Positions 11,739 through 22,000 of a DNA stretch of 64,000 nt are shown here, one piece after another. Location of the stretch: assembly GCF_036320965.1 (NCBI RefSeq), contig NC_092281.1:9038892-9102891 (forward strand), in the 5' to 3' direction. This stretch comes from Panulirus ornatus (Eukaryota > Arthropoda > Malacostraca > Decapoda > Palinuridae). A program made the translations under genes and the position numbers. The notes under the pieces were generated by a model. That model did not search any database and had not been told where the DNA came from. It saw nothing but the letters and a program-made list of their open reading frames with translations. Positions within the stretch are counted from its first letter, which is position 1. Each line of letters begins with the position of its first letter.

Positions 11739-12208
11739 CGTCGCTTTTCTCAGCGAAGTTCATCGAGGTCCTGGTGTTTATTGGCTTTCATCTCGGCACT
11801 ACATCACTGACTTCACTGTAAAATTTGTTACATTTATCATTTTCTTAATTTCGAGGTAAACTGTTATCTCGCATTGCTTGCTGATGTCCCTCCGGTTTAA
11901 TGTACAGGCAATGGATTGCTGCACATGATGTTGACGTCATCAAACTAATATCCCCATAATGAGGAGTTATGTTCACTCATGTTGCCTCATTGTCGATATT
12001 CCGGCTTCACTGAGATCCCTTATCTTCGTTTCAATTCAGATTTCAACACATTTTTGCTTATAGAAATATACAGATGTATAAACAGGTATACGAAAAAGAT
12101 ATATGAATTATATGTATATGAAAGACAAGACCTTCAGAATAAGTTTTATCTTCTCTAATTCATACACGTGGATGATAAGTGCCTCGTTATCACACGAGTC
12201 TCTTTCAG

Positions 12209-12339
12209 AAGTGGTAATTAGGCAAAACTCAGAGCATAAAACTAGCCTGCCCTCAGAGACCGGCTCTCAACCCACAGGAACCAACACCATGGGATCCATC
12301 CTCAACAGCGCCTCTATCAACCATGCAGTTGACTACTGA
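12209..12339 (+). CDS. Candidate terminal coding exon, unknown protein
   Basis: The acceptor gagtctctttcag is followed by an open frame of two leftover bases and 43 codons to a TGA at 12337-12339. The peptide includes VVIRQNSEHKTSLPSETG and ends ILNSASINHAVDY. Serine, threonine and asparagine are abundant, and third positions are often C or G, which reads like a hydrophilic C-terminal tail. The upstream frame stays open to 12103 but is AT-rich and looks intronic. No partner exon with a matching phase is evident on this strand nearby. Confidence 0.25.
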
Positions 12340-12993
12340 TCATAAAGATTTCCTACAGTTGTCTGACATTGCCTTGAGATCACCAGGAGACGTTCCCGGG
12401 TCGCTACAGCGTCGTGAAAGTCTCTGAAATTATCATAAGACTTGGGGGAAAATGTGTAAATTTCCTGGATGTAAAATGTAAAGTATAATGTTTTCTCTGA
12501 GAAGTTTGAGTTTATCTCATACTGAGTGACACACGTGAGCCGGTCGTGATGTGTGGGTTATAAGGGATGGTTATGGTGGTAGTGCAATGGTTGTTTGGCT
12601 AATGGAATACCCATTTGTTCTCTATGCATACATCGTGGATCCCATAGCACAATCCCCAAGCCTAATACATGTAGCATTACTTGAGTTATCAAACATCACA
12701 CGAATGAAGAAACGTGAAACACAGTTCGAAACATCTATTCATTACTGTCTCAAATGGGAACGTAACACGGTAACCATTTTTCTCGTCCATCCGATTGCAA
12801 TGGCCTGAAAGTAATGCCCATAATGGACACGAACAGAAAAATCATTAGAAACAAAAGTAAAGTCGTTGTGCTTTGGAGAGAGACGGACGCTGTAGCCTGG
12901 GACGAACGAGAGTATTTGTTCTTTGCTATTTCACGAGCATCACATTTTAACATCATCGTTAATATTCATGTCCTCAGTGGAACGGCACAAAGC

Positions 12994-12995
<2 letters not shown>

Positions 12996-13046
<51 letters not shown>
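12996..13046. repeat. (GA)n microsatellite
   Basis: Perfect GA tract of 51 bp. Confidence 0.98.
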
Positions 13047-13050
<4 letters not shown>

Positions 13051-13215
13051 GGGGTAGTGAAAGGGAGGAGAGAGAATAGTAGAACAGATAATGTGAACCT
13101 GGATATAAAGTGTTAGGCTTCATCATTCCAGTTCATATCTTGGAGTCGTCTGGACTCCAAGATTATCCGGGGATAATTCTTCATCCATCTTGTGATTAGA
13201 CAAACACAATGTATA

Positions 13216-13323
<108 letters not shown>

Positions 13324-13373
13324 ATTTGCTTATGCAATCACAGAAGCAGCTTTGGTGGGAGTTGGAGCCTTAC

Positions 13374-13430
13374 CTCCTCCACATCAAGCACCACAGCTTC
13401 ATCAGAGGGGTGATGGCAGGCAGCCACTGG
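13374..13430 (-). CDS. Candidate short internal exon, unknown protein
   Basis: On the minus strand a long pyrimidine/TG-rich tract ends in gtaaacacag, and after 57 bases comes GAGGAG|gtaagg, a near-perfect donor. The frame that is open in phase 0 at both ends reads PVAACHHPSDEAVVLDVEE. It does not overlap any repeat, although a (TA)n tract lies about 50 bp downstream of the donor. Other frames are also open because the piece is so short. It is supported only by two good splice sites and plausible residue content. Confidence 0.25.
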
Positions 13431-13710
13431 CTGTGTTTACAACCAGCAGCAACATCAAGACAACACAGACGATGTGATCTAATACAGTGCTTGACCCCTG
13501 ACCGTCGATACAAGACATGGTGCACTGCTTGGCTTCTGACCTTTGACTTATACGTAAACAAGCACATTCAGGCTACCACAAAGAGACTACGCGCTGTCTT
13601 TACTAAAAGTTGATAGTCTTAATTGTTCACATGGTATGGAATAGGATGGACGCAGTGGCCATTACAGCATGTTACACTTTGTAATATTTGATGGCATGTG
13701 ACAGACGTGT

Positions 13711-13958
13711 GAACCCTGCCTGAGTAATCTGCTTCCAAGGAAACTTTTCCAAATCCCAGCAAAAGTGTTCTGATACGAAGGGACCTACAGCAGAACCTTG
13801 CCAGGATGTTCTGATGCCAAGAGAACAGCTCCAGAACCTTGCCAGGGTGTTCTAGTGCCAAGAGAACAGCTCCAGAATCTTACTAGGGTTTTGATACCAT
13901 AAACCCTACTCTGAAACCTTGCCTGACTATTCTAATGCCAAGAAAACAACTCCAGAAT
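13711..13958. repeat. 41-42-bp minisatellite, about 6 copies
   Basis: Units contain gaaccttgccagg...ttct(g/a)(a/g)tgccaagagaacagctcca. Clear copies begin near 13711, 13791, 13832, 13875 and 13913, with a worn copy between the first two. Similarity decays towards both ends. Confidence 0.85.
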
Positions 13959-14227
13959 ATTTGTCCTTCATTCTCTCTCTTTATTCGTCGAGCCACCATT
14001 CAGATGGCGCTGGATACCAAAACTTTCATCTGGGGTCTTGGTAATTAGATCCTCTTGCTCCAGTGGATTTATTTCCTGAATTCAAACATTTGACGAGTTC
14101 TTTATACACCGTGGCCTCGTAGAGTTCACAGGCGTCTTACTTAGGAGTGTATGTTATGTGTTCTAATAACTACAGAACTGTACACCAAGAGGCGATGTGG
14201 ATTAAGTCTCCACTGGTGGCAAACGAG

Positions 14228-14394
14228 TTAAATAGCAGTGGCAAGGACCCAAGTAAATTCACATGTTTTTGTGAGAACCACTGAAAAGCTCAATTTGCAT
14301 ACTATGCTGGCAACCTCTACTTTACATGCGAGTTGCGTGTCGTGTATATGCAAAATATACCCAATTATACATCCGGGTAACATTCATGAATGCA
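14228..14394 (+). repeat. Left copy of a diverged direct duplication
   Basis: This stretch, from ttaaatagc to cattcatgaatgca, is similar in order and content to 15302-15454, including attcacatgttttt, ggcaacctc and catgcgagttgc. The two copies flank the 36-bp and main 33-bp arrays. Confidence 0.7.
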
Positions 14395-14600
14395 GGAGGT
14401 GGAGATAACCCTTTCATGTAGAAATACAAACACTTGGGCTTATTAGTGGTGTTCTATAGGGCCGGGGGAAGCACTGTTATATCAAAATATATTTTTTCCT
14501 ATACTTTTGCCACCATTCATTTTACGTACGTTAGAAATTTATGGATTTAGGGTATATGAATATGCAAACATTTCCATGTTATTTCCGTGTTTCTATGCTG

Positions 14601-14700
14601 TTTCACTAGATGCCCTTAGTACATTAGTTCATTCTATTTCCCTCGACGCCCTTAGTACTTTGGTTCATTCTATTTCCTTGGACGTTCTCGGTACTTTGTA
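14601..14700. repeat. 36-bp tandem repeat, about 3 copies
   Basis: Units start at 14601, 14637 and 14673 and contain gcccttagtactttggttcattcta with substitutions. Confidence 0.88.
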
Positions 14701-14817
14701 GTACTTTGGTTCCCCCTGTTTTAAAAGTCTCAGAAGGCAATCTTCAGGAACGTGCTTAAGAAGGGAACAACGAGATGAACCCTGCTGGCATGAGCGGGGA
14801 GACAATGCCTGGCGCCC

Positions 14818-15270
14818 TCTCTCCTCACCATCAGTTCCCCTGGTGTATCTCTCCTCCTCACCGTCAGTTCCCCTGGTGCATCTCTCTCCTCACCGTCAGT
14901 TCCCCTGGTGCATCTCTCCTCCTCACCGTCAGTTCCCCTAGTGCATCTCTCCTCCTCACCGTCAGTTCCCCTGGTGCATCTCTCCTCCTCACCGTCAGTT
15001 CCCCTGGTGCATCTCTCCTCCTCACCGTCAGTTCCCCTGGTGCATCTCTCCTCCTCACCGTCAGTTCCCCTGGTGCATCTCTCCTCCTCACCGTCAGTTC
15101 CCCTGGTGCATCTCTCCTCCTCACCGTCAGTTCCCCTAGTGCATCTCTCCTCCTCACCGTCAGTTCCCCTGGTGCATCTCTCCTCCTCATCGTCAGTTCC
15201 CCTAGTGCATCTCTCCTCCTCACCGTCAGATCCCCTAGTGCATCTCTCCTCCTCACCGTCAGTTCCCCTG
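14818..15270. repeat. 33-bp minisatellite, about 14 copies
   Basis: Each unit reads catctctcctcctcaccgtc followed by agttcccctggtg. Copies differ mainly by g/a at the ctggtg/ctagtg position, which occurs as two alternating types. Since 33 is divisible by three, all frames stay open and give repetitive peptides on both strands; this is not evidence of a protein. Confidence 0.97.
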
Positions 15271-15301
15271 TGGATTTAACGTCATTCCACTGGTGCATCT
15301 C

Positions 15302-15454
15302 TTAAATAGCCTGGGGAAAGCCCCAATAATTCACATGTTTTTTCTGTCAGATCCACTAAGTAAATTTCTCTACTCAGTTTGGCAACCTCCTCTCATGCGA
15401 GTTGCCTGGTGTATTCCTCCTCACCCATTATCTCCTGGTAGCATTCATTATGCA
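15302..15454 (+). repeat. Right copy of the diverged direct duplication
   Basis: Partner of 14228-14394; it starts ttaaatagcctgg and ends gcattcattatgca. It separates the main 33-bp array from the second, shorter one. Confidence 0.7.
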
Positions 15455-15465
15455 CGTCAGTGGGA

Positions 15466-15624
15466 CCATCAGTTCCCCTGGTGCATCTCTCCTCCTCACC
15501 GTCAGTTCCCCTGGTGCATCTCTCCTCCTCACCGTCAGTTCCCCTGGTGCATCTCTCCTCACCGTCAGTTCCCCTGGTGCATCTCTCCTCACCATCAGTT
15601 CCCCTGGTGCATCTCTCTCCTCCT
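15466..15624. repeat. 33/30-bp minisatellite, 5 copies
   Basis: Same unit as the main array; two copies lack one ctc and are 30 bp long. Confidence 0.95.
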
Positions 15625-15628
15625 GCAG

Positions 15629-15747
15629 TAGTAAAGGTCTTCGTCTCACTACGGGCGGTGGACGTGACGACAGGATATCACCTCTCACAGGAGGGTAATA
15701 GGTTCCCTCTTCCTTTCCTCATCAAAAGATACAAAAAGTATTCGTAA
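15629..15747 (+). CDS. Candidate terminal exon after 33-bp array
   Basis: The sequence ctctctcctcctgcag, which is the degraded last unit of the 33-bp minisatellite, acts as a plausible acceptor. The frame after it (two leftover bases, then VKVFVSLRAVDVTTGYHLSQ and a further 17 residues) runs to a TAA at 15745-15747. A gtaata donor-like site sits inside. Because every unit of the upstream array imitates a 3' splice site, the acceptor carries less weight than usual. No family is recognised. Confidence 0.15.
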
Positions 15748-15848
15748 AAATCTCTCTTGTAATTTCCCGTTTTATTTTCATTTTTTTCTTACGGCCGTTT
15801 TTTTTTTTCAAATTCCCGAATGTATATGGTTTATATTTGTTTATATTT

Positions 15849-16150
15849 TCAGTGAATCCGTTGGACAAATGAAGCACAAGATGGAGTCACTACTCTACCT
15901 TGATTTGCATACTGCGTTGTCTTAAATACACAAATAAAATATGTAATTATGTTGAGAATTTCTCTCATTGGCTGGGAGTTTTTGACATATAATTCATATC
16001 CTATAAGCTCGGTAAACAAATCGCATATTAAGTCAAATATTCTGTCATGGTATGAAATGACATCCAGTGTCATGGAGGACATTCTGTCTCCACCGACTTC
16101 CATTATTTTCCTACTCACGCGTGGAAGGCAGTCCCAAAGCTGCATATGCT
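15849..16150 (-). CDS. Unrecognised minus-strand ORF next to (TA)n
   Basis: Directly after a minus-strand (TA)n tract the sequence ccttttacag forms an acceptor, and the frame is then open for about 100 codons to 15849. The peptide contains RKIMEVGGDRMSSMTLDVIS and YHDRIFDLICDLFTELIGYE, followed by a hydrophobic ILNIITYFICVFK segment. It reads like protein but matches nothing I know. The frame stays open upstream through the (TA)n tract, which translates as a Tyr-Ile run, so its real 5' limit is unknown. It could be a decayed mobile-element ORF. Confidence 0.2.
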
Positions 16151-16158
16151 CTGTAAAA

Positions 16159-16160
<2 letters not shown>

Positions 16161-16218
<58 letters not shown>
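16161..16218. repeat. (AT)n microsatellite
   Basis: Perfect AT tract of 58 bp. Confidence 0.98.
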
Positions 16219-16221
<3 letters not shown>

Positions 16222-16240
16222 AAATACCTCGTACACAACC

Positions 16241-16302
16241 CTTGAGCATGAAGGTACGATCTTTGAGAACGACGGTACGACACTTGCTTACGATGTCGTG
16301 AG
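16241..16302 (+). repeat. Dispersed 21-bp repeat, locus 1
   Basis: Three successive versions of ttgagcatgaaggtacgatct (21 bp, with substitutions) lead into gtcgtgagtttgaacccgacgag. Related stretches occur at 45911-45960 (minus), 48074-48152, 56606-56720 and 57876-57925. Confidence 0.75.
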
Positions 16303-16499
16303 TTTGAACCCGACGAGGCCATATCGTCGACTGGCAACGTCGCGCTCAAAAGGAGGCTACTCCATCAGACGTGAGCGTGGCAGCAGAAGCACCACACCGA
16401 CATCATTGGACTGCTGAACTTGTGGTACAGTTGAGTGAACCTTTTGGGTGAGGAGCCGCGATGTTTGCTGGTGAAATCGTTGAAGTCATACTAGATATT

Positions 16500-16700
16500 C
16501 TGACCCCAACCAAATGACCGGAAAACGTCCTAAAGTTCCCCACAAGAAACGTTTGTAAGACCACATGCCCTGACTACAACCAGACGACCGAAAATCGTCC
16601 GCAATTTTCCCCACAAGAAACGTTGATAGGACCAAATCCCCTGACTACAGCCATACGACCGAAAAACGTTTTGAATTCCGAAAAGAAACGTTCATAAGCA
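16500..16700. repeat. 70-bp tandem repeat, about 3 copies
   Basis: Units begin ctgac at 16500, 16570 and 16641 and share cgaccgaaaa(t/a)cgt and cacaagaaacgtt. The third copy is shortened. Confidence 0.88.
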
Positions 16701-16773
16701 ACAGGATAGAATCCCTGGATCTTCAGGTGTTCCATTCCCAAGACTAAGGCCACGTCTCGCTTGCAATCTTCAG

Positions 16774-16871
16774 GTCATACATTATGTATTAATGTCTCAC
16801 TGGGAGGAGGAAGAGGTTCTTCTTGCGAGATAAAGCCTCTCGCTCAATATCCAGCAACTGTAGCGTTACAG
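16774..16871 (+). CDS. Candidate internal exon, unknown protein
   Basis: The acceptor tcgcttgcaatcttcag and the donor TTACAG|gtgggtgag bound 98 bases. Two of the three frames are closed; the remaining frame is open (two leftover bases plus 32 codons, ending in phase 0) and contains NVSLGGGRGSSCEIKPLAQY. A purine-rich run follows the donor. The exon size is typical for arthropods. There is no recognisable domain. Confidence 0.22.
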
Positions 16872-17229
16872 GTGGGTGAGAGGGAGGGAGGGAAGGAAGT
16901 CTGGAGCTCTGGAACTGGAAGTTGTTTGCCCATGATGTTGTCGTGTGGTTGCAAGTGCATTGGCGTGAGTCAGGTTCCTGTGTTGTTGTGAAGTGTTTCA
17001 TGTGAGAAGTGTTGTAATGTTACTGTCTCTTTTCGAACGGTGTTCTACTGTGTTGCTACGGGAGACTAGTGTTATATTTCATTATCGTATGTGATTCTAG
17101 TTTCGCTCTTTGTCGTGATATACGCTGTGGTGTTGTGCTGCTGTACTTTTGTTTTCTATGTTCATGCATATGATGTGATTACAACACAAAAGTGCGCTTG
17201 GGAACTTGTGTTTCATTTCCCTGTGGACT

Positions 17230-17230
<1 letters not shown>

Positions 17231-17260
<30 letters not shown>
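17231..17260. repeat. (GT)(AT) compound microsatellite
   Basis: Short GT tract directly followed by AT tract. Confidence 0.95.
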
Positions 17261-17928
17261 GAACTAACTAGTGAAAAAAAATTAATTCCATAACCATAGC
17301 ATTGTAAGCAATTAGTTCACATGCTCTCACTATGATGGTAATGTAAACAAATCCGGAAATGAATTCTGGAATACAAATTGGAATATACATTTGTAAAAGA
17401 GATAATTGGACTCCCGTATCAATATCCATTTACACATGGGAGGCATTGCAGAAGGCTTTGATGAGTGCGTAATACCTTGCTAAATGTTCACTGCATTTCA
17501 TTACATAGCATTGCTCATTGATCTTATTGGCTGGTCTATGTACGATCTGTTCAACAGTTCCCATGACGAAGGAAAAGGAAGGTGTCTATGACACAGACTT
17601 TCGGTGATGTGTCGTCTGTATCACACGACTTAACGTTTTCTATACAGAACGACATTTGATTAAAGAATTGGATTACGTGCGAAAAGAAATAGGATTTAGA
17701 AGGAAACGAAAAGGGAGGATTGCATTCGTTGAATACAGTGATATCTCTCTCTCTCTCTCACACACATAAGCTCGCTCATAAGCCCGGATGACACTACCTT
17801 TATTCATCAAAATTGAGCTAAAAAAAAAAAAAATATTTTTTCACTTTTCGATCGACTTTGGTTAAAACAAATATTTATTCACCATGATTACAACAGGAAC
17901 ACAATTACCACCTTACTGTTAATTACAG

Positions 17929-18164
17929 ATGAGACAATTACTGTTCATGAGAAGGGAAGCAATTATCGCCTTACTCTTATATACAACATTGTCGACCCAA
18001 AAGCGCGGGATGAATGTTTCCTCAGCATTAACTCGTTCCATTTGGTGGGGCACAAAGGTCAAAGCCACCATGAAGATTAAGTGTTATTTGGATGGTCCAC
18101 TGCAGATCCCATTTAGCTTTTGCTGCAGCCCAGTAATCAAACACAAATGGGCCTTTCGGAAGAG
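17929..18164 (+). CDS. Candidate exon, unknown protein
   Basis: A tract ending ttactgttaattacag is followed at once by an ATG and a frame open for 79 codons. A donor AGAG|gtgaga occurs at 18164/18165, shortly before the frame closes. The peptide starts MRQLLFMRREAIIALLLYTT, a hydrophobic stretch that could be a poor signal sequence, and continues with a basic middle part. The near-duplicate acaattac-rich wording on either side of the acceptor suggests local slippage. Support is weak. Confidence 0.12.
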
Positions 18165-18584
18165 GTGAGACTAAACCTTGCAACTCAAAGGATAATCAAA
18201 ATCTCTCGTGCCCGTTTCATGCCACTTATAACGTCATATGTAAACGTATATATGCGATTTATACGAATATAAAAGCACGGAAATCAAAATTCCACACTGT
18301 ACACATTTTTCAATGAACTATACAACCCCAGGTTTTTGCAGCTTCAAGGCTGCGCTACATCCAGCAGCAAGGAAAAGTTGGACTCCTTTTGAGTGAGATG
18401 CTCTGAGGGGAGACTATACTCCTTCACGTTTCCTGATGGTCATACAGGCCCAACATGAGGATTCCACTCAGGGAGTAGCCACATGCAGGCGAATTTCCAG
18501 TATGCCACACTATACAAATACTCGAGCATACAAACATCAAGGAAAATATACACATGTAAAAGAGATGGCCATGTGTATGTAGGG

Positions 18585-18609
18585 ACACACACACACACAC
18601 ACACACACA
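18585..18609. repeat. (CA)n microsatellite
   Basis: CA tract of 25 bp, just upstream of the signal-peptide-like ORF. Confidence 0.95.
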
Positions 18610-18679
18610 GCAGAATTAGAGTTAAATCCGTTTCGTACCACAATTTTCAACCTTCATACATTTTTCAATTTGTTTGGGG

Positions 18680-18774
18680 ATGAATTACATTTTGGGGTTT
18701 TGCCTGATCATTGTCGCCATTCATCTCGCTGCGAGTTGCCAATATTCCGGTGGTGGTTTTCGTCACTTCATCAA
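18680..18774 (+). CDS. Candidate first exon of a secreted peptide
   Basis: An ATG at 18680, with G at -3 and A at +4, opens a frame whose first residues MNYILGFCLIIVAIHLAAS have the layout of a signal peptide: short polar start, hydrophobic core of about 14 residues, small residues and then Cys-Gln. The mature start would be near QYSGGGFRHFIKYVAARVK, a glycine- and base-rich segment. A donor-like CATCAA|gtatgt lies at 18774/18775; without splicing the frame runs on into the (GA)n tract as Arg-Glu repeats and stops near 18979. Small secreted peptides, including antimicrobial ones, have this general architecture in crustaceans, but no known family motif is visible and the cysteine pattern would have to come from later exons. 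Confidence 0.3.
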
Positions 18775-18799
18775 GTATGTTGCGGCTCGAGTCAAATCC

Positions 18800-18801
<2 letters not shown>

Positions 18802-18864
<63 letters not shown>
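18802..18864. repeat. (GA)n microsatellite
   Basis: Perfect GA tract of 63 bp. Confidence 0.98.
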
Positions 18865-18871
<7 letters not shown>

Positions 18872-18986
18872 GACGTTTCTGCGTGTCTCCTCTGTTGTTT
18901 CTGTCTCGGTAAATTTTCATTGCATTATAACAAATCTCATCCTAGCCAGGAGGCTGGATTTCAGAATACACGATCGAATTAGTCGC

Positions 18987-18988
<2 letters not shown>

Positions 18989-19024
<36 letters not shown>
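18989..19024. repeat. (GT)n microsatellite
   Basis: Perfect GT tract of 36 bp. Confidence 0.97.
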
Positions 19025-19028
<4 letters not shown>

Positions 19029-22000
19029 ATACATGAACAGTTTCTGATACCGTGGAGATGATAGTTCGCGCGTGCATACGTGTTTTCCATAAATGTTCTA
19101 TCATATCATATTTCAGCAAACTGTTGATAGAATTCAGCATATATGAAATACATAAGCTCTCTCAATGCATGTACTGTATCAATAATTTTAAGAGAATTGG
19201 ATGAATTTTCAAAATTCATATCTTTGTCCATCGGGAGCAATGTTATATGTTAGATTAAAAAAAAAGATAGTGAAAACACGAGTTCTAGATGTGCTCTTCT
19301 CAAGAGTGTTTTCTCTGCACCATGTTTGAGAGATCTTTGGTCATGTGGGATGAAACTGTTCTCTGTTTCCATCGCAGGATAACTTCACAGAGAAAAGAGA
19401 GGGGAAAATACGTCTTGATAAATGTTAGCTAAGTTTGTGTACCAAACCAAATTCGGGTAAGAAATATAGAAAAGATGAGGCTGAAACGTATGGATACACC
19501 CACAGAAGTTTTTTTTTTAGATTACCTTAACACTTACTCACAGATAACCAGGGCCCCGTCAGAAGCATATATCTAAACTTAAACATTGTTGTGTAATGAG
19601 GACATAAGAACTGTACTATATGAATTTAACACTAACCTTCCTCCCTATAACAATTTCCGGTATCGAATATTTGACGTGATTTCTGTCTTGAATACCCAGC
19701 CTACATACAGGCTCACTAATTCACACGAATGAGTTTACAATTCCAGTGACTAAGATCAGGTTAATGTTATGTAAATGGACTTCTAAGATATGGCACACAG
19801 TAATACTCACGCTGAGAGGAAATGTATACACTACATATACATTAGTTGTATTAGCATATGCATACAGGAACAAACATTGAATCGTAAATGAGTGTTAATG
19901 CACGAAGTTGTAGAACAGGAGTGCATGCGCACTGGAGAGAGAGAGAGAGAGAAGGGGGGGGGGGAAGCAGAAAAGAAATTCATAAAAAAATAGGAGCGTA
20001 AATTCTACATGTTCTAAATGTTCACAGAATGTGACAATATACAGACAAATTATATTTTTTTCATCATTTTGACTAACAAACATTTCTCAAATTTTAGGCT
20101 GGTTTAGATGTCAATGTAATGCGATGTGGCTTAAATGTTCATTACTTCACTAAAATCAGTGTTAAAAGGGAAATGCATAATGTGATAGACACATCCTAGC
20201 CCATTAGTTTATAACCTTTATACCAATAGACTGTCTTCCCACCACCTTGTGTAGAAACACACGTAGATTTATAGATCTTACCTTAACTCATAGATCCAAC
20301 ATTTACTTAAAGGTGATATGCGTAAGGTACAGTATATCATTAATGATCCTTAATGTGAAGACATAGAATCAAACGCAAGAGAGCCCCAGAGCTGTGTCCT
20401 GTCCTCATGCATGATTCATCATCTCTAATGAATGGAGGCTCACGAGAGATGAGAGTAATGTAGGATAAAGCTAAACCACGTTGAAACCATGATTTTGTGA
20501 CGTGCATGGTCTTTGAACTGTTTGCTGATCAGGGAGGGAAATGGGCAGAGTGGGAAGAGGCTTTGAGAATGCCTGTGTAAGAGGAGGACAATGAAGTGAA
20601 GCGAAAGGGTGAAGTTCTTGTTTTTGACTGATATGGACAATTGCCGTGTAATGTCAGGGCGAACGGAAGGGAATTCAAAATTACTGACTGTACGTATATG
20701 AGGATAATGACAGTAAAAGACAGGTAGTAAGAAAGTCTGATATAAGACACACTTTACTGATGATATAATACAAAGGCCGATCGTCACTCTGGGAGTACAA
20801 GGGCTGGTGTTTTCTAGTATGAAAATGACACGTACAGTAAACACACCGACAGCAAAATTGAGTGAAGGGACGGGATGTTGCCTACACCTTACTTACGCCT
20901 TTGAAGTAAACACGGGGCATTACCGAGCCCCGCCTGTTTGTGGTTATGCCAAGAGCGAAAAGTCGATTTCTACAAGGCTGTACCATCGCCATTTGACGAA
21001 AGGGAGTCACAGTCTCGTCGAAGAACTTGTCACTCTAAAGGAGTCCACATTTCCCCTCTGATTGTAACGCAGTCTCGAAGTTGCTGGAGCCTCACGGAAG
21101 GGCTCCTGGGGCTATATGTAACGCACATTACGTTCCTTATAATAGTAAAATCAACGTACCATTGTCATTACACCAGCTTATACGAATCTAACGTTGTTTG
21201 ATACTAATTTCCAAAGTCTCTCTCTTATAAAGAATCTTTTAAGTCTCTGATGAGGTTGCTTCTGTAAATTCATGGTTGACAAAATGTGACTTTCAGGTTT
21301 TCCCTGACAAGGATAAAAGATAATGAAGGTCTAATAGGTTCCATTTATTCTGGCAGTGAGTTCCAGAGTTCGCGAGGTAAAGAATCATCCCGTTTCCAGT
21401 ACTCCAGTTCCCCTCAATGGCGGGATAAAGACCTTCCCACCTGAAGGAGAGAGGGCCATCTCAGGATTTCAGAATCCCTCATCTTCCAGCAATTCCATTT
21501 TACAAATCACTGAAAACTTCTCGTAAAATCCGGAAAGAGGAGGAGGAGGAGATTCATATAATGAAATTATCTCTCTCGCTCTGGAGCCAAAAAAACCGCG
21601 ACTTCGAAGGTAAAAGGTGAAAGAGGAGGGAGAGGAGTTGGAGGTTTGGAAGTTAGTGGGTTTACATCTGACTCTTTTTCCACAATGTTGACTGATTTTT
21701 CTGGTGTGATTTTGAGGGGAGTCTCCCACTACTGTGTTGCTGTGACACCTCCATGGGGTGTCGTGGTGTTTGCTGCCGTGTTCTTGTGGTGGTTGATACT
21801 CTGCCTGGCTGTGTTTCGTGTAGTGTTGATGCTTTGTTTCCATTTTACTTTAAAGTAATGTGATGTTGGAGCTTTTTGTTGTTTTTGCTGTGTTCTTGTG
21901 AGAGAATCATACTGTTCTGAGTTGCTGTGTTTATTTCCCTATGCCTGTGATGCTGCGGAAAAAGATCTTCTGTGGCTCTGGTTTAGCTCTTCTCATACTA

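Noticed and set aside
14775..15305. 176-codon repetitive ORF (Ser-Pro-Gly-Ala-Ser-Leu repeats) and its minus-strand Arg-Arg-Asp-Ala partner
   Set aside because: Both are translations of the 33-bp minisatellite, whose unit length keeps any frame open; no start context, splice structure or non-repeat domain.
14818..15624. Possible CRISPR-like array of regular repeats
   Set aside because: Units are contiguous with no unique spacers; the genome is eukaryotic in character.
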